Of a DNA stretch of 64,000 bases, positions 8,726-17,126 are shown one piece after another (positions within the stretch are counted from its first letter, which is position 1; each line of letters opens with the position of its first letter). The position numbers were made by a program, and so were the translations under genes. Source of the stretch: Thalassoglobus polymorphus (GTDB lineage: Bacteria > Planctomycetota > Planctomycetia > Planctomycetales > Planctomycetaceae). The notes under the pieces were generated by a model that saw nothing but the letters and a program-made list of their open reading frames with translations, did not search any database and was not told where the DNA came from. The stretch is taken from assembly GCF_007744255.1 (NCBI RefSeq), contig NZ_CP036267.1:930001-994000 (forward strand), written 5' to 3'.

Positions 8726-9440
8726 TAAGCCATTTCACTGAATGACTCCGATTTCGACTCTGTTGTTCGCGTTGCTCGGCCTGATTTTCTCTGAGTCACT
8801 TTCTCGGGGCGACTCGTACTTTGGCGAGCGGCCTATATATGTTGTGAGCAACCGGGGTGAATCGAATCCTGATGTTCACGTTCTGTCTCGTGGTGAGCAA
8901 TCTATGAAGCTGTGGAAATGATCCTCTTCGGAACGACAATGAAGAAGATGCTTGAGTTCCACTCCGTGGTCACTCGACAAACGACTCGTCACGGTTCATG
9001 TTTGTCAAAGCGTTTCGTTGCTCTTGTTCAGTGGCACATCAACTTTAGTGGCACATCAACGAGCGTGCCAGACTGCTCAAATCGCACGACATCCGACGTT
9101 CGGCAGAACACAATCTTATCCGATTTCAGGTCGACTGTCAGTTGACTGCTTCAACGCAGTGGAGCTTGCTGATGTGAGTGGCTGTGCTTTGAGTCGCTAT
9201 TCCCTTGTCCGATTTCATTTTGAGGGCAGGGTGAAGCTGTAAGTCGTTACCTGAAAACACGAAATGACGAGGGTTCGGGCCGTGGGATGTCAGATTCGAC
9301 TGGACACAATTTCTCAATCAGAGTTAAATTACGAAGATACCGGTCAATTGCCAGATTCTCTCTCGAATCGAGAGGGAGAGTCTGGACTCGTGGCTGGTCT
9401 GTTATTCGGATGGAATCGAAAATTTAACACGGAATGATTC
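8726..9440. other. Gene-free stretch with a diverged B repeat, a short direct repeat and a strong hairpin
   Basis: No convincing gene. 8848-8948 resembles a worn B-family repeat (TTCTGTCTCGTGGTGAGCAA). 9030-9043 and 9047-9060 are two identical 14-bp copies (AGTGGCACATCAAC). 9351-9385 folds into a 14-bp stem with two G-T wobbles and a 7-nt loop, 56 bases before the ABC exporter start, and may be part of its leader. Confidence 0.6.
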
Positions 9441-11489
9441 GTGGGCAGTTTCCAAAAACTTTTCCCCTATGTTTGGCCTTTTCGCAAGCAACTGCTGGTC
9501 TCGGTGGTCCTCGGTCTGCTTGTTGCTGTCCTGTGGGGTGCGAACCTTTCTTTAGCGTTCCCAGTGATTAAGATCCTGCTGGAGCAGAAGAACCTTCACG
9601 ATTACGTCGATGATCGCATCGAGAACGCTCAGGCCGAGGAAGCGGAAGCTTTGGCGTCGGTCGATAGAGCGGAGCTCGAAGTGAGAAGGCTTCGTGAGTC
9701 GGGAATTCCGGCGACGGACCCTGCTTATACTGAATCATTACGGAAGCAGGCGCGAGCCAATGACAAGTTGACTGGCCACCGGCGAGAGCATTACCAGTTC
9801 CAATGGCTGCAATCGTATGTGATGCCAGTGGTCCCGAAGAATGAATTTAAGACTTTGTTCTGGCTGTTGGTGATTGTCATCCTTGCGACGGCCGTCAAAG
9901 GTGTGTTTATTTTCCTGCAGGAAATACTTGTCGGTCGTGTCGCTGAGTCGGCCGTTATGAAATTGCGGAAAGACATGTTCGGGCACGTCCTGAAACTTGA
10001 CTATCAGTCTCTTTCGAATGAAGGCACAAGCGGCTTGATGTCGCGGTTCACTTATGATGGTGAACAGCTTTCGCAGGGCATTACACTTCTCGGCGGCCGA
10101 TTGATCCGAGAGCCTCTGAAGTGTCTGTCGTGTATGGTTCTCGCATTGATGATCAACTGGCGATTAACGTTACTCTCCATCTTCTTTATTCCGCTGCTCG
10201 GTCTGTTCCTGAGTAAATTCGGCTCGATGCTCAAACGAGCCAGTCGCCGGATGATGGAAAGCATGTCGCAGATTTATAAAGTTCTCGAAGAAAGTTTCTC
10301 CGGCTTGAAGGTCGTCATCGCTTTCAACAACCAGCGGCATCACGAAGATCAGTTTGAGCGGCAGTACCAGTCTTACTTCAAGAAGTCTTTGAAGGTCGTC
10401 AAAATTGACGCCGCAGCGAAACCGCTACTGGAGCTTCTCGGACTGACAGCGATGTTCGTCGCAGTGATACCCGGAACATATCTTGTCCTGCGCGGCAAGG
10501 AAGACATCTTCGGAGTCCGGCTTTCCAGCGGAGTCATGAGTTCAGCCGAGCTGGCGACTTTGTACTTCATGTTAGTCGGAATGCTCGATCCGTGTCGGAA
10601 AATGTCTTCGACCTTCTCTCGGCTGAAGCGGTCCGCTGCAGCTGTAGACAGAATTTTTGATTTGATGAATCGACAAACTCTTATCGCTGATCCAGAGGTT
10701 TCAAAGTCCACTGGGCGGCATGAGAAAACTGTCGAATTCAGAGACATCTCTTTTCGTTATGAATGCCAAGACCCCAAAACTCAACGTGGGTTAGTCCTCG
10801 AACATGTCGACTTAACTGTGAATTTTGGTGAAGTCGTCGCCATCGTTGGCCAAAACGGTTGTGGGAAGTCGACTCTCGTCAATTTGTTGCCACGGTTTTA
10901 TGATCCCGAAAACGGCAGCGTTCTTCTGGACGGAGTCCCAATTACTGACATCAAGATTTCTGAACTCAGAAATCAGGTTGGAATTGTGACTCAGGAGACA
11001 ATGCTCTTCGATGAGTCGATTCTGGAAAACATTCGCTACGGAACTCCAGATGCGACACATGAAGAAGTTGAACACGCTGCACGCCAGGCCCATGTTTGGG
11101 ACATTATCCAGTCGTTGCCACAAGGGTTGGAAACTGTGATCGGCGATAAAGGAAAAGAGCTCTCAGGTGGTCAGCGGCAGAGAATTGCTCTAGCCCGGGT
11201 GATTCTCAAAGATCCGGCGATTCTGATTCTTGATGAGGCAACGTCCGCTGCGGATGCCGAGAGTGAAACGTTTATTCATGAGACTCTCAAGACGTTCGTG
11301 AAAGGTCGCACGACATTCATGATCTCTCATACGATCTCGAATAGCTTACTCGACTTTGTCACCCGGATTGTTGTGATGGAAAAGGGAAGCGTGATCGCCA
11401 GTGGAAGTCATGAGCAACTTCTCGAGACCTGTCCCATCTATCATCGCCTTTACCATTCTCCATCGCGTGTCATTGGGAAAGTCGCATAA
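9441..11489 (+). CDS. ABC exporter, fused membrane and ATPase domains (MsbA/lipid-exporter type)
   Basis: 682 residues. The membrane domain (residues about 1-400) has six expected TM segments, with a charged, helical extracytoplasmic insertion (residues 55-115, Glu/Ala/Arg-rich) between TM1 and TM2 that is larger than in E. coli MsbA. The nucleotide-binding domain has Walker A GQNGCGKST (about 470), signature LSGGQRQR (about 574), Walker B ILILDEATSA (about 594) and the H-loop His in MISHT. This type of half-transporter works as a homodimer and exports lipids or drugs across the inner membrane; the substrate here is unknown. The start is GTG 9441, preceded by a weak GGA; no in-frame ATG is nearby. 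Confidence 0.93.
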   Translation: MGSFQKLFPYVWPFRKQLLVSVVLGLLVAVLWGANLSLAFPVIKILLEQKNLHDYVDDRIENAQAEEAEALASVDRAELEVRRLRESGIPATDPAYTESLRKQARANDKLTGHRREHYQFQWLQSYVMPVVPKNEFKTLFWLLVIVILATAVKGVFIFLQEILVGRVAESAVMKLRKDMFGHVLKLDYQSLSNEGTSGLMSRFTYDGEQLSQGITLLGGRLIREPLKCLSCMVLALMINWRLTLLSIFFIPLLGLFLSKFGSMLKRASRRMMESMSQIYKVLEESFSGLKVVIAFNNQRHHEDQFERQYQSYFKKSLKVVKIDAAAKPLLELLGLTAMFVAVIPGTYLVLRGKEDIFGVRLSSGVMSSAELATLYFMLVGMLDPCRKMSSTFSRLKRSAAAVDRIFDLMNRQTLIADPEVSKSTGRHEKTVEFRDISFRYECQDPKTQRGLVLEHVDLTVNFGEVVAIVGQNGCGKSTLVNLLPRFYDPENGSVLLDGVPITDIKISELRNQVGIVTQETMLFDESILENIRYGTPDATHEEVEHAARQAHVWDIIQSLPQGLETVIGDKGKELSGGQRQRIALARVILKDPAILILDEATSAADAESETFIHETLKTFVKGRTTFMISHTISNSLLDFVTRIVVMEKGSVIASGSHEQLLETCPIYHRLYHSPSRVIGKVA

Positions 11490-11509
11490 GCATTGCCCTC
11501 CTTGGCCGC

Positions 11510-11552
11510 TTGTGAAGATCGCTTTCATGATTTCAAAGGCTGATCTTCACAA
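11510..11552 (+). terminator. Long hairpin just after the ABC exporter
   Basis: An 11-bp perfect stem (TTGTGAAGATC with GATCTTCACAA) has a 21-nt loop that itself can pair CTTT with AAAG. It begins 20 bases after the stop codon. There is no T-run, so termination or mRNA-end protection is inferred. Confidence 0.45.
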
Positions 11553-12137
11553 ACTGAAATATGCAGGCCAAGGCTGGATTTGCTGGCAAGTCTCTATGAA
11601 AAAAGTGTACGTGTTCTGCATCCACGAGAATGCCTCGATGATGTGTTTGTGAAACGTGTTTCCTGAACAGCATGTTCAGGTCTTTGAACGTTGGGAGTGC
11701 GAGTTTCAACACGAGCCCTGATGTGTTTCCAAATTGGAACAGATGCTGAGGTTCGTTCTCGCCGCATTATTTCCAGCTTAATCGCGTTGCTTGTGCATGC
11801 TTTGGTGCGGCAACAGTTGTAGCAGTGATTACTTTCAGACTGGCGTGTTGCTTTTTTGGCACGTTCCCTGCATCTCTGCATTCTTGTTCGCAGGGTGATG
11901 AGATCATCCGCGAGCGATTCCGTTACTTACTCGATTTTTCAGTAGGAGAGCGGAGTCGATGTGTTGATGGATGCCGACCCATTTATCAACGCGCGTTCAT
12001 TGGTCCGGAATGAAACGCAACCTGGACAGGAATGGGGATCAGCCTTCTTGTCCGAAACTGGAATCAAAAAAGTTTTGATCTCAGTTCAAAAGTGTGAAAT
12101 ATAAAAACCAAAAAAAATCAAACAGGGAACTATAAAC
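11553..12137. other. Gene-free stretch upstream of the pilin-like gene
   Basis: No supported gene. Short open frames lack codon bias and SD sequences. The last 75 bases are AT-rich and contain ATCAAAA/TTTTGAT as an inverted repeat (about 12064-12080) and a possible -10 (TATAAA, 12100-12105) with a poorly spaced TTGATC, so promoter placement is tentative. Confidence 0.4.
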
Positions 12138-12467
12138 ATGTTGCGTACACTACTTAATGATGAAGCTGGTTTTATCGTTTCAGCTGAACTCGTCCTCGTG
12201 GCGACCATTCTCGTCATTGGAATGATTGTCGGTCTGAGCGAAGTTCAACACGCTGTCGTTGCAGAACTGAACGACGTTGCCGATGCAATTGGCGAAGTGA
12301 ACCAAAGCTACTACTACACCGGATTCAGCAAAGAATCACAACACGGAAGAGGTCTGAAAGCTTATACTCGCGGATCAGAATTCGCTGACACCGCAGATGA
12401 GTGTGACAACAACCAATGTGATATCGATTGCGACGTTCCAGTCAACGAAGGTCCAAAACGAAACTAG
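12138..12467 (+). CDS. Small membrane protein resembling a Flp/TadE-type pilin
   Basis: 109 residues. After MLRTLLNDEAGFIVSAELVL comes one hydrophobic segment (about residues 13-36) starting just after a Gly-Phe and Glu-containing motif, as in type IVb pilins and TadE-like pseudopilins, where a prepilin peptidase cuts before such a segment. The rest is soluble, with a Cys pair cluster CDNNQCDIDCDV near the C-terminus. Function is inferred from this arrangement only; no Tad/Flp genes are next to it. GGGA precedes ATG by 8 bases. The gene is monocistronic and ends at a strong bidirectional terminator. Confidence 0.65.
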   Translation: MLRTLLNDEAGFIVSAELVLVATILVIGMIVGLSEVQHAVVAELNDVADAIGEVNQSYYYTGFSKESQHGRGLKAYTRGSEFADTADECDNNQCDIDCDVPVNEGPKRN

Positions 12468-12491
12468 TTTCTTGGATTAAGAAGTTGATCG

Positions 12492-12529
12492 AAAAAAAAG
12501 CCGCGATGGAAAATCCATCGCGGCTTTTG
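12492..12529. terminator. Bidirectional Rho-independent terminator
   Basis: Eight A precede an 11-bp perfect stem (GCCGCGATGGA with TCCATCGCGGC, 3-nt AAA loop) followed by TTTT. It sits between two convergent genes (ends 12467 and 12553) and can stop transcription from both sides. Confidence 0.9.
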
Positions 12530-12552
12530 TCTGTATGGACTGAAGCTAATAC

Positions 12553-13542
12553 CTATCGACGAACTCGCATTCGGTAAGAACGATTCTTCGCGTCGAAGTC
12601 AGCGACTTCGAGTTGCTTGTAAAGTTCGAGGCCAGAGTAGGCGTAGAATTCCAGTAAGGTTTCGTCGTCAATCGTTTCTGGATTGGCATCTTTCGCCCAG
12701 CAGAAGTTCTTCACGCAAACGGGCATGGAAAGTTCTTTGTCGACATAGATGACAGATTTTCTGTACACGCTGTTGATCTCTTCACTGTCGTACACACAGG
12801 TGAAGATGTAGCAGGGGCGATCATCGAAGGTCTGGTTGTCAACGAGTTCGCATTGGAACCCAGTCCCTCTTTTGAGGTCCTCTTCCTGAAATTTCAAAAT
12901 GGTTTTCGCAAGTTCAACAAGTCCAGCTTGGGTGGCAGGATGACGTGATTGCGCCATTGCCAAACTTCCTTCTGGATCGAGTTTCAAAACACCGGTTAAG
13001 CGACCTTTGATTCCACCAGGTTGAACGAGCAGCTTTCCGTCGTTCTGATCTTCAACATAGATCGCTTGCTGCCCTTTTTCGTCCCCACTAAGCCACTTCA
13101 TGTAAAGGCTGAACGGTTCGTGCTTCAACTTCATCTCGATCGTCTGACCTGTACCGAGGACACCATTTAAACGTTCTTGCCGATACAGCGAAGCTGTGTA
13201 GTCAGTCACTTTTGTGAATGACTTCGTTCCTTTTCGAAGCAGAGTCGAGGTCATTTTTAGAGCCCAGATACCTTTTAAGACACCTGGATTCTCGGCAGGG
13301 AGGACCTCCTTGGCAGATTCGTCATCGGAAGAATCCTGTGCCACAGCATTGTGCTGTGGCAATGATGGTGTTGGTGGAAGGGCGAGAACGGGCGGCATCA
13401 GGTTGACGCTCTCCTCGTTCGGGCTTCCTCCAATCGCAATCGGATCAGAATTCAAGTGGGCTATTGCCAACGCGCCACAGGCAATGAGAACGGCGAGAAA
13501 ATTGGTTCCAGGGTAGCGGTTGGAACGTCGCTTACGCATCAT
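12553..13542 (-). CDS. DUF1571-family protein, exported or membrane-anchored
   Basis: 329 residues with a basic N-terminus and one hydrophobic segment (FLAVLIACGALAIAHL), then a Pro-rich linker and a conserved-looking domain (about residues 110-325) with FTKVTDYTASLYRQERLNG and KHEPFSLYMKWL, the features I associate with DUF1571, a family common in planctomycetes. The fold resembles outer-membrane lipoprotein-handling beta sheets, but no function is established. GAGGGA lies 7 bases before the first ATG; a second ATG follows immediately. Convergent with the pilin-like gene across a shared terminator. Confidence 0.85.
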   Translation of the reverse strand: MMRKRRSNRYPGTNFLAVLIACGALAIAHLNSDPIAIGGSPNEESVNLMPPVLALPPTPSLPQHNAVAQDSSDDESAKEVLPAENPGVLKGIWALKMTSTLLRKGTKSFTKVTDYTASLYRQERLNGVLGTGQTIEMKLKHEPFSLYMKWLSGDEKGQQAIYVEDQNDGKLLVQPGGIKGRLTGVLKLDPEGSLAMAQSRHPATQAGLVELAKTILKFQEEDLKRGTGFQCELVDNQTFDDRPCYIFTCVYDSEEINSVYRKSVIYVDKELSMPVCVKNFCWAKDANPETIDDETLLEFYAYSGLELYKQLEVADFDAKNRSYRMRVRR

Positions 13543-13683
13543 GCGTCATTCCCTCAGTTAACGAAGGTATCGAGTGTCCGAATGGATGCCGAGGATCGGC
13601 GATGAGAGCCAATAACAACTTGCTGAATCTTGCTGAACTCGTTTTCAATTCTGAAATGACGATTTGTCGTTCAGGTCTTGTTA

Positions 13684-13759
13684 GAACTGATCCGAGCTTC
13701 TGGATTTGACTTCTCAAATGTTGAGAAATTTTTTCATGCAGAGGTACCCGGATCGGTGC
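13684..13759 (+). mobile_element. A-family element copy A3
   Basis: 76 bp from GAACTGATCC to GGATCGGTGC, flanked by TA at 13682-13683 and 13760-13761. The inner palindrome TCTCAAATGTTGAGA is present, but the second half is diverged. The GAACTGATCC end faces the DUF1571 gene 141 bases away. Confidence 0.75.
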
Positions 13760-13925
13760 TACGTATCTGATCGACACCTTGGCTCTGCAACCGGTAGGAA
13801 ATTGCCGATCACACAATTATTCGGACCAGTGCTTCGAATGCGGAATCGAAGCATTCTTTGTCAAGCTTCTCTAACCTACCTGGTCGGACGCCGAATTGAG
13901 TCACTGCTGTCAGGAATTCTTTGTA

Positions 13926-13990
13926 GAACTGATCCTGAAGCCTGAAATTGCTCGCTCAACCGTTGAGAAAAGCGGCTATTCCAGAGGCTT
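13926..13990 (+). mobile_element. A-family element copy A4, right end replaced by a B repeat
   Basis: The first 65 bp match the A consensus closely (GAACTGATCCTG, TCAACCGTTGAGA, GCGGCTATTCCAGAGG), left flank TA at 13924-13925. At the point where the last 12 bp should follow, a B repeat begins at TA 13991-13992. Confidence 0.8.
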
Positions 13991-13992
13991 TA

Positions 13993-14092
13993 GAGCATCT
14001 TTCAAATTGGTTTGCAGGATCTGCCCTTGGAGAATGTGTTTCATCAATGAAATGGCTGTTCGTAGCGAGGCGGATATTCTGTGATTTCAGAA
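13993..14092 (+). mobile_element. B-family repeat copy B4 with an inverted second half
   Basis: The left half (GAGCATCTTTCAAATTGG, then GCAGGATCTGCC) is typical. From about 14050 the sequence GGCTGTTCGTAGCGAGGCGG is the reverse complement of a B left half rather than the normal right half. The element is thus a long snap-back structure. It is joined directly to A4. Confidence 0.65.
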
Positions 14093-14299
14093 ATGTGAGC
14101 CGGTTATTCCCACGCGTCGGTGATGAGGTGCAAATCGTGGTTCACTCAATTAAAATGGCTCTCCCACCTGAATTGATCTTTCATCAATAGATCTTTCATT
14201 GAAAAGATCATCCTAACCTCGCTCTTGGAAACTTGATTCACCCACCCGGATCGTCAACAACCTGGAGCGAATAACGAGAATTGTGGAGCCACCCATATC

Positions 14300-16075
14300 A
14301 TGTTGAATCGCAGGCTGACTTGCGTCATTTTGCAATTGACCATAGTCCTCTCTCTGGTGACCACATTGCCAGTTGAAGCGGCGGACCCACCAAGTGCGGT
14401 CGGCTCAATGTTAACGCTTCTGAAGAGTGGTCGCGTTCCCGAGCAACGACTGGGGGCGATCGTGAAGTTGATCTGCGACCGGGGAAACGAACACGACTTG
14501 AAGTTCATCTTTGATCAAATTGTCGAGGACGGAAACTGGCCAACAGATCTGCGAAGCAGTTCATTACAGCAACTTTCAGATGCCTCAACGACACGGAACC
14601 TTTCTCCTGCTGGGGATTTGTCAGCAATCACCTCGTTGATTGGCTCGAATGAAGAGTCGATTCGCACGACTTCGATTCAACTTGCTGGTCAGTGGAAAGT
14701 TGCTTCTGCCTTTGATGCACTCAGGAAGATCGCAACGAATGAAAAGACTCAACCAGATCTTCGCACGAGTTCGTTGTCGGCGATGGCCAAAATTTCTCCA
14801 GAGAAGACGAATTCTCTGTTGAAGGATCTCGCCGAAAATGGAAAGTCGTTCAATCAGCGTTCCATGGCAATTCAAGTGTTAGCATTAATTGATGTCGAGT
14901 CCGCTGCAACGCTTGCTTCTCAGGCTCTGAAAGTCGCTGATCAGCGAGATAATCCGGCAGCGATTCTCGACGGTTTTCTTGATCAGGAAAATGGCTCCGT
15001 TGTGTTAGCTAAAGCAATCGAAGCGACTCCCCCTGCAGCCGACACTGCCAAGCTTGCATTACGACACATGTTCTCGATTGGCCGGACTGATCCGGAGCTT
15101 TCGGCTGTCCTCTCCAAAATTGCGGGGATTGCCGGTGACCCGAAGCCTCCGACAAAGGAAGAACTGGCTGCTCTTGTGAAAGAGGTCAACGAGCAAGGAG
15201 ATGCCGTCCGTGGAGAAGCCGTTTTCCGACGTCAGGATTTGAGCTGCATGAAGTGCCACGCGGTGAGCAAAGCTGGCGGGCAGATTGGCCCCGACTTAAG
15301 TGCGATCGGAGCAAGTTCACCGATTGAGTACGTTGTGATGTCTGTCCTTGATCCCGATCAGGATATTAAAGAAGCGTATACCACGCGTGTCGTCATCACG
15401 ACGCGCGGGCGAATCCATCAAGGTCTCGTCGCAGACCGGACAGCGAATGCCCTTGTCCTGAGAGACGCCACAGGAAAAGAAACATCCATTCCTATCGAGG
15501 ATATTGATGATGAGGTCGAAGGAAAATCGTTGATGCCGAAAGGGCTTGTGAAGTTTATGACTCATGCCGAGTTCATCGATTTGGCAAAGTTCTTGTCGAT
15601 GCTCGGAAAGCCGGGCGATTATGCAGTTCGTTCGACTCAGCGAATGCAGCGTTGGAGAGTCCTCACCGATGTTCCACAAGGTCTTATTGAAGAAGTCCCG
15701 ACACTCTCAACGTTTGAAGACCTCGTCCTTCGGGCATCGACGTGGGAGTCTGCTTACAGTCGCGTTAACGGTGACCTTCCGCTGAACGAACTTGTCGAAA
15801 AGACTTCGCAACCGGTTGTGTACGTTCAGGGAGAACTCAAAGTTGCCACTGGTGGCAAGATCGAAGCACGGCTCAACTCAGTAGAGGGGGTAACTCTTTG
15901 GATCGATGATGAACTCATTGAGGCCGATAAAGAGTTTGAAGTCGAGCTTGAAGCTGGACTCCATCAAGTTTCGCTACGCCTCGATACAGAACTTCGTCAG
16001 TCTGACGTTCTCAATCTGGAGTTTCATCGCCCGAGCGGATCAAAAGCAGAATTTGCCGTGGTGGACGGGCAGTGA
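14300..16075 (+). CDS. Exported HEAT-repeat protein with cytochrome c-type heme-binding domain
   Basis: 591 residues. Signal peptide to about residue 28 (cleavage near VEAAD). Residues 30-280 are helical HEAT-like repeats. Residues 295-435 form the Pirellula/Verrucomicrobium-type heme-binding domain: GEAVFRRQDLSCMKCHAV with C316-x-x-C319-H320 and the downstream VLDPDQDIKEAY and LMPKGL segments typical of that domain. The C-terminal 150 residues look like a beta-rich ligand-binding domain. Members of this family are periplasmic proteins attached to membrane-bound dehydrogenases, but no dehydrogenase is adjacent. The 3' end overlaps the convergent oxidoreductase gene by 36 bases. Confidence 0.9.
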   Translation: MLNRRLTCVILQLTIVLSLVTTLPVEAADPPSAVGSMLTLLKSGRVPEQRLGAIVKLICDRGNEHDLKFIFDQIVEDGNWPTDLRSSSLQQLSDASTTRNLSPAGDLSAITSLIGSNEESIRTTSIQLAGQWKVASAFDALRKIATNEKTQPDLRTSSLSAMAKISPEKTNSLLKDLAENGKSFNQRSMAIQVLALIDVESAATLASQALKVADQRDNPAAILDGFLDQENGSVVLAKAIEATPPAADTAKLALRHMFSIGRTDPELSAVLSKIAGIAGDPKPPTKEELAALVKEVNEQGDAVRGEAVFRRQDLSCMKCHAVSKAGGQIGPDLSAIGASSPIEYVVMSVLDPDQDIKEAYTTRVVITTRGRIHQGLVADRTANALVLRDATGKETSIPIEDIDDEVEGKSLMPKGLVKFMTHAEFIDLAKFLSMLGKPGDYAVRSTQRMQRWRVLTDVPQGLIEEVPTLSTFEDLVLRASTWESAYSRVNGDLPLNELVEKTSQPVVYVQGELKVATGGKIEARLNSVEGVTLWIDDELIEADKEFEVELEAGLHQVSLRLDTELRQSDVLNLEFHRPSGSKAEFAVVDGQ

Positions 16076-17023
16076 GGCGTCATCGACGACAATCTTCTGT
16101 GACGTTTCGAGTGAGAGTTGGATGGCCTGAGTGAGCCGATAGCAGCGGAAGAGGTCACTCAGGTCCGGGACCGGTACAATTCCGCCCGCGATTCTGCGAC
16201 CGAAAATGTCGATGAGAACTTGCTCCGCCGAACGTTCTCCGGTGAGGGTTTCGCGGGTCCAGTCTGTCCCTGCGATCCATCTCACTTCGTGGTCTGTCAA
16301 AATTTCGATGTCGCCCCAGTGGCATTGTGCGTAAAGTTCTGGAACCGTCTGCTGGTGCTGAGTTGAAGTTTGAGACTTCTTCTCGAACTCGATGATGCAT
16401 TCACAGGGTTCGCTTTCGTATCGATCGAATTCAAAGCGGACTTTCTCACCGGATTGGCAGTTCACCGAAACTTTTTTCAGTGAAACAAGCATCCGAACCA
16501 TGTCCAAAGCGATCAGGACATCTGGATGATTCCAGTCCGGGGTGGTCTCGGTGAATGGAACAGAGGCGCGAACTTCGAGGGTGTGGATCGGGCCGAGTCG
16601 CGTCGCGATTAACTCTCTCATGCGGAGCGTCGCTGGCGTCCATCGATGCAACAATTCGGGAACGACAAAGGCATGTGCTGCTGTGGCACGATTCGAGAAT
16701 TCGAGCAGATCCTGGATAGAACACTGATTGAGAAATTGCTTGCGGATCAGGGCAGGGCGAGGATTGTTTCCAAGCCCCCATTTGGCAAGTTGTGGAGCCG
16801 TATTCCAGACTTCGCCATGGATCGTTTCCGTTCTGGAAAATCTTCGCAGGCTTCCAAACGGTTCAACCCGGTGTCTTCTCGCGAATGTGTCTGCTTGGAA
16901 AAACTCCATTGTGTAGATGCCTGCCAACCGCATGCGTGATTGTAGTTTCAACGCCTCGACGATCGCATCCGTATCGGTCTCTGGCAGACCAATCATGCCA
17001 ATTGAAATGACATCCTTTGTCAT
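16040..17023 (-). CDS. Divergent Gfo/Idh/MocA-like oxidoreductase
   Basis: About 327 residues from ATG 17023. Weak Rossmann-type N-terminus (ISIGMIGLPETDTDAIVEAL) and a central region resembling the Gfo/Idh/MocA C-terminal domain, but the usual GxGxxG and EKP motifs are not visible, so NAD(P) binding and catalysis are doubtful. An upstream ATG at 17101 is in frame, but GGAG lies 11 bases before 17023 and none before 17101. It is downstream of the PQQ-like propeller gene on the same strand (about 100 bases apart), probably cotranscribed. The last 36 bases overlap the convergent heme-binding protein gene. Confidence 0.6.
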   Translation of the reverse strand: MTKDVISIGMIGLPETDTDAIVEALKLQSRMRLAGIYTMEFFQADTFARRHRVEPFGSLRRFSRTETIHGEVWNTAPQLAKWGLGNNPRPALIRKQFLNQCSIQDLLEFSNRATAAHAFVVPELLHRWTPATLRMRELIATRLGPIHTLEVRASVPFTETTPDWNHPDVLIALDMVRMLVSLKKVSVNCQSGEKVRFEFDRYESEPCECIIEFEKKSQTSTQHQQTVPELYAQCHWGDIEILTDHEVRWIAGTDWTRETLTGERSAEQVLIDIFGRRIAGGIVPVPDLSDLFRCYRLTQAIQLSLETSQKIVVDDASLPVHHGKFCF

Positions 17024-17126
17024 TCTGCTTGCGTCTCCGTGCAAAAATCCGTGCAAAGAAAGTGTGTCGAGATTCGGACCTGAAAGGTCGCCGGACAGCA
17101 TTGAAGAGTCCGGCGAAACGGTCGTT

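Noticed and set aside
8952-9242. Open frame of 96 codons before the ABC exporter
   Set aside because: No SD, no protein-like pattern, and it includes the 14-bp direct repeat and repeat-like DNA.
12075-12105. Sigma-70-like promoter of the pilin-like gene (TTGATC and TATAAA)
   Set aside because: The spacing is 19 bases and TTGATC lies in an inverted repeat, so it is mentioned only as tentative.
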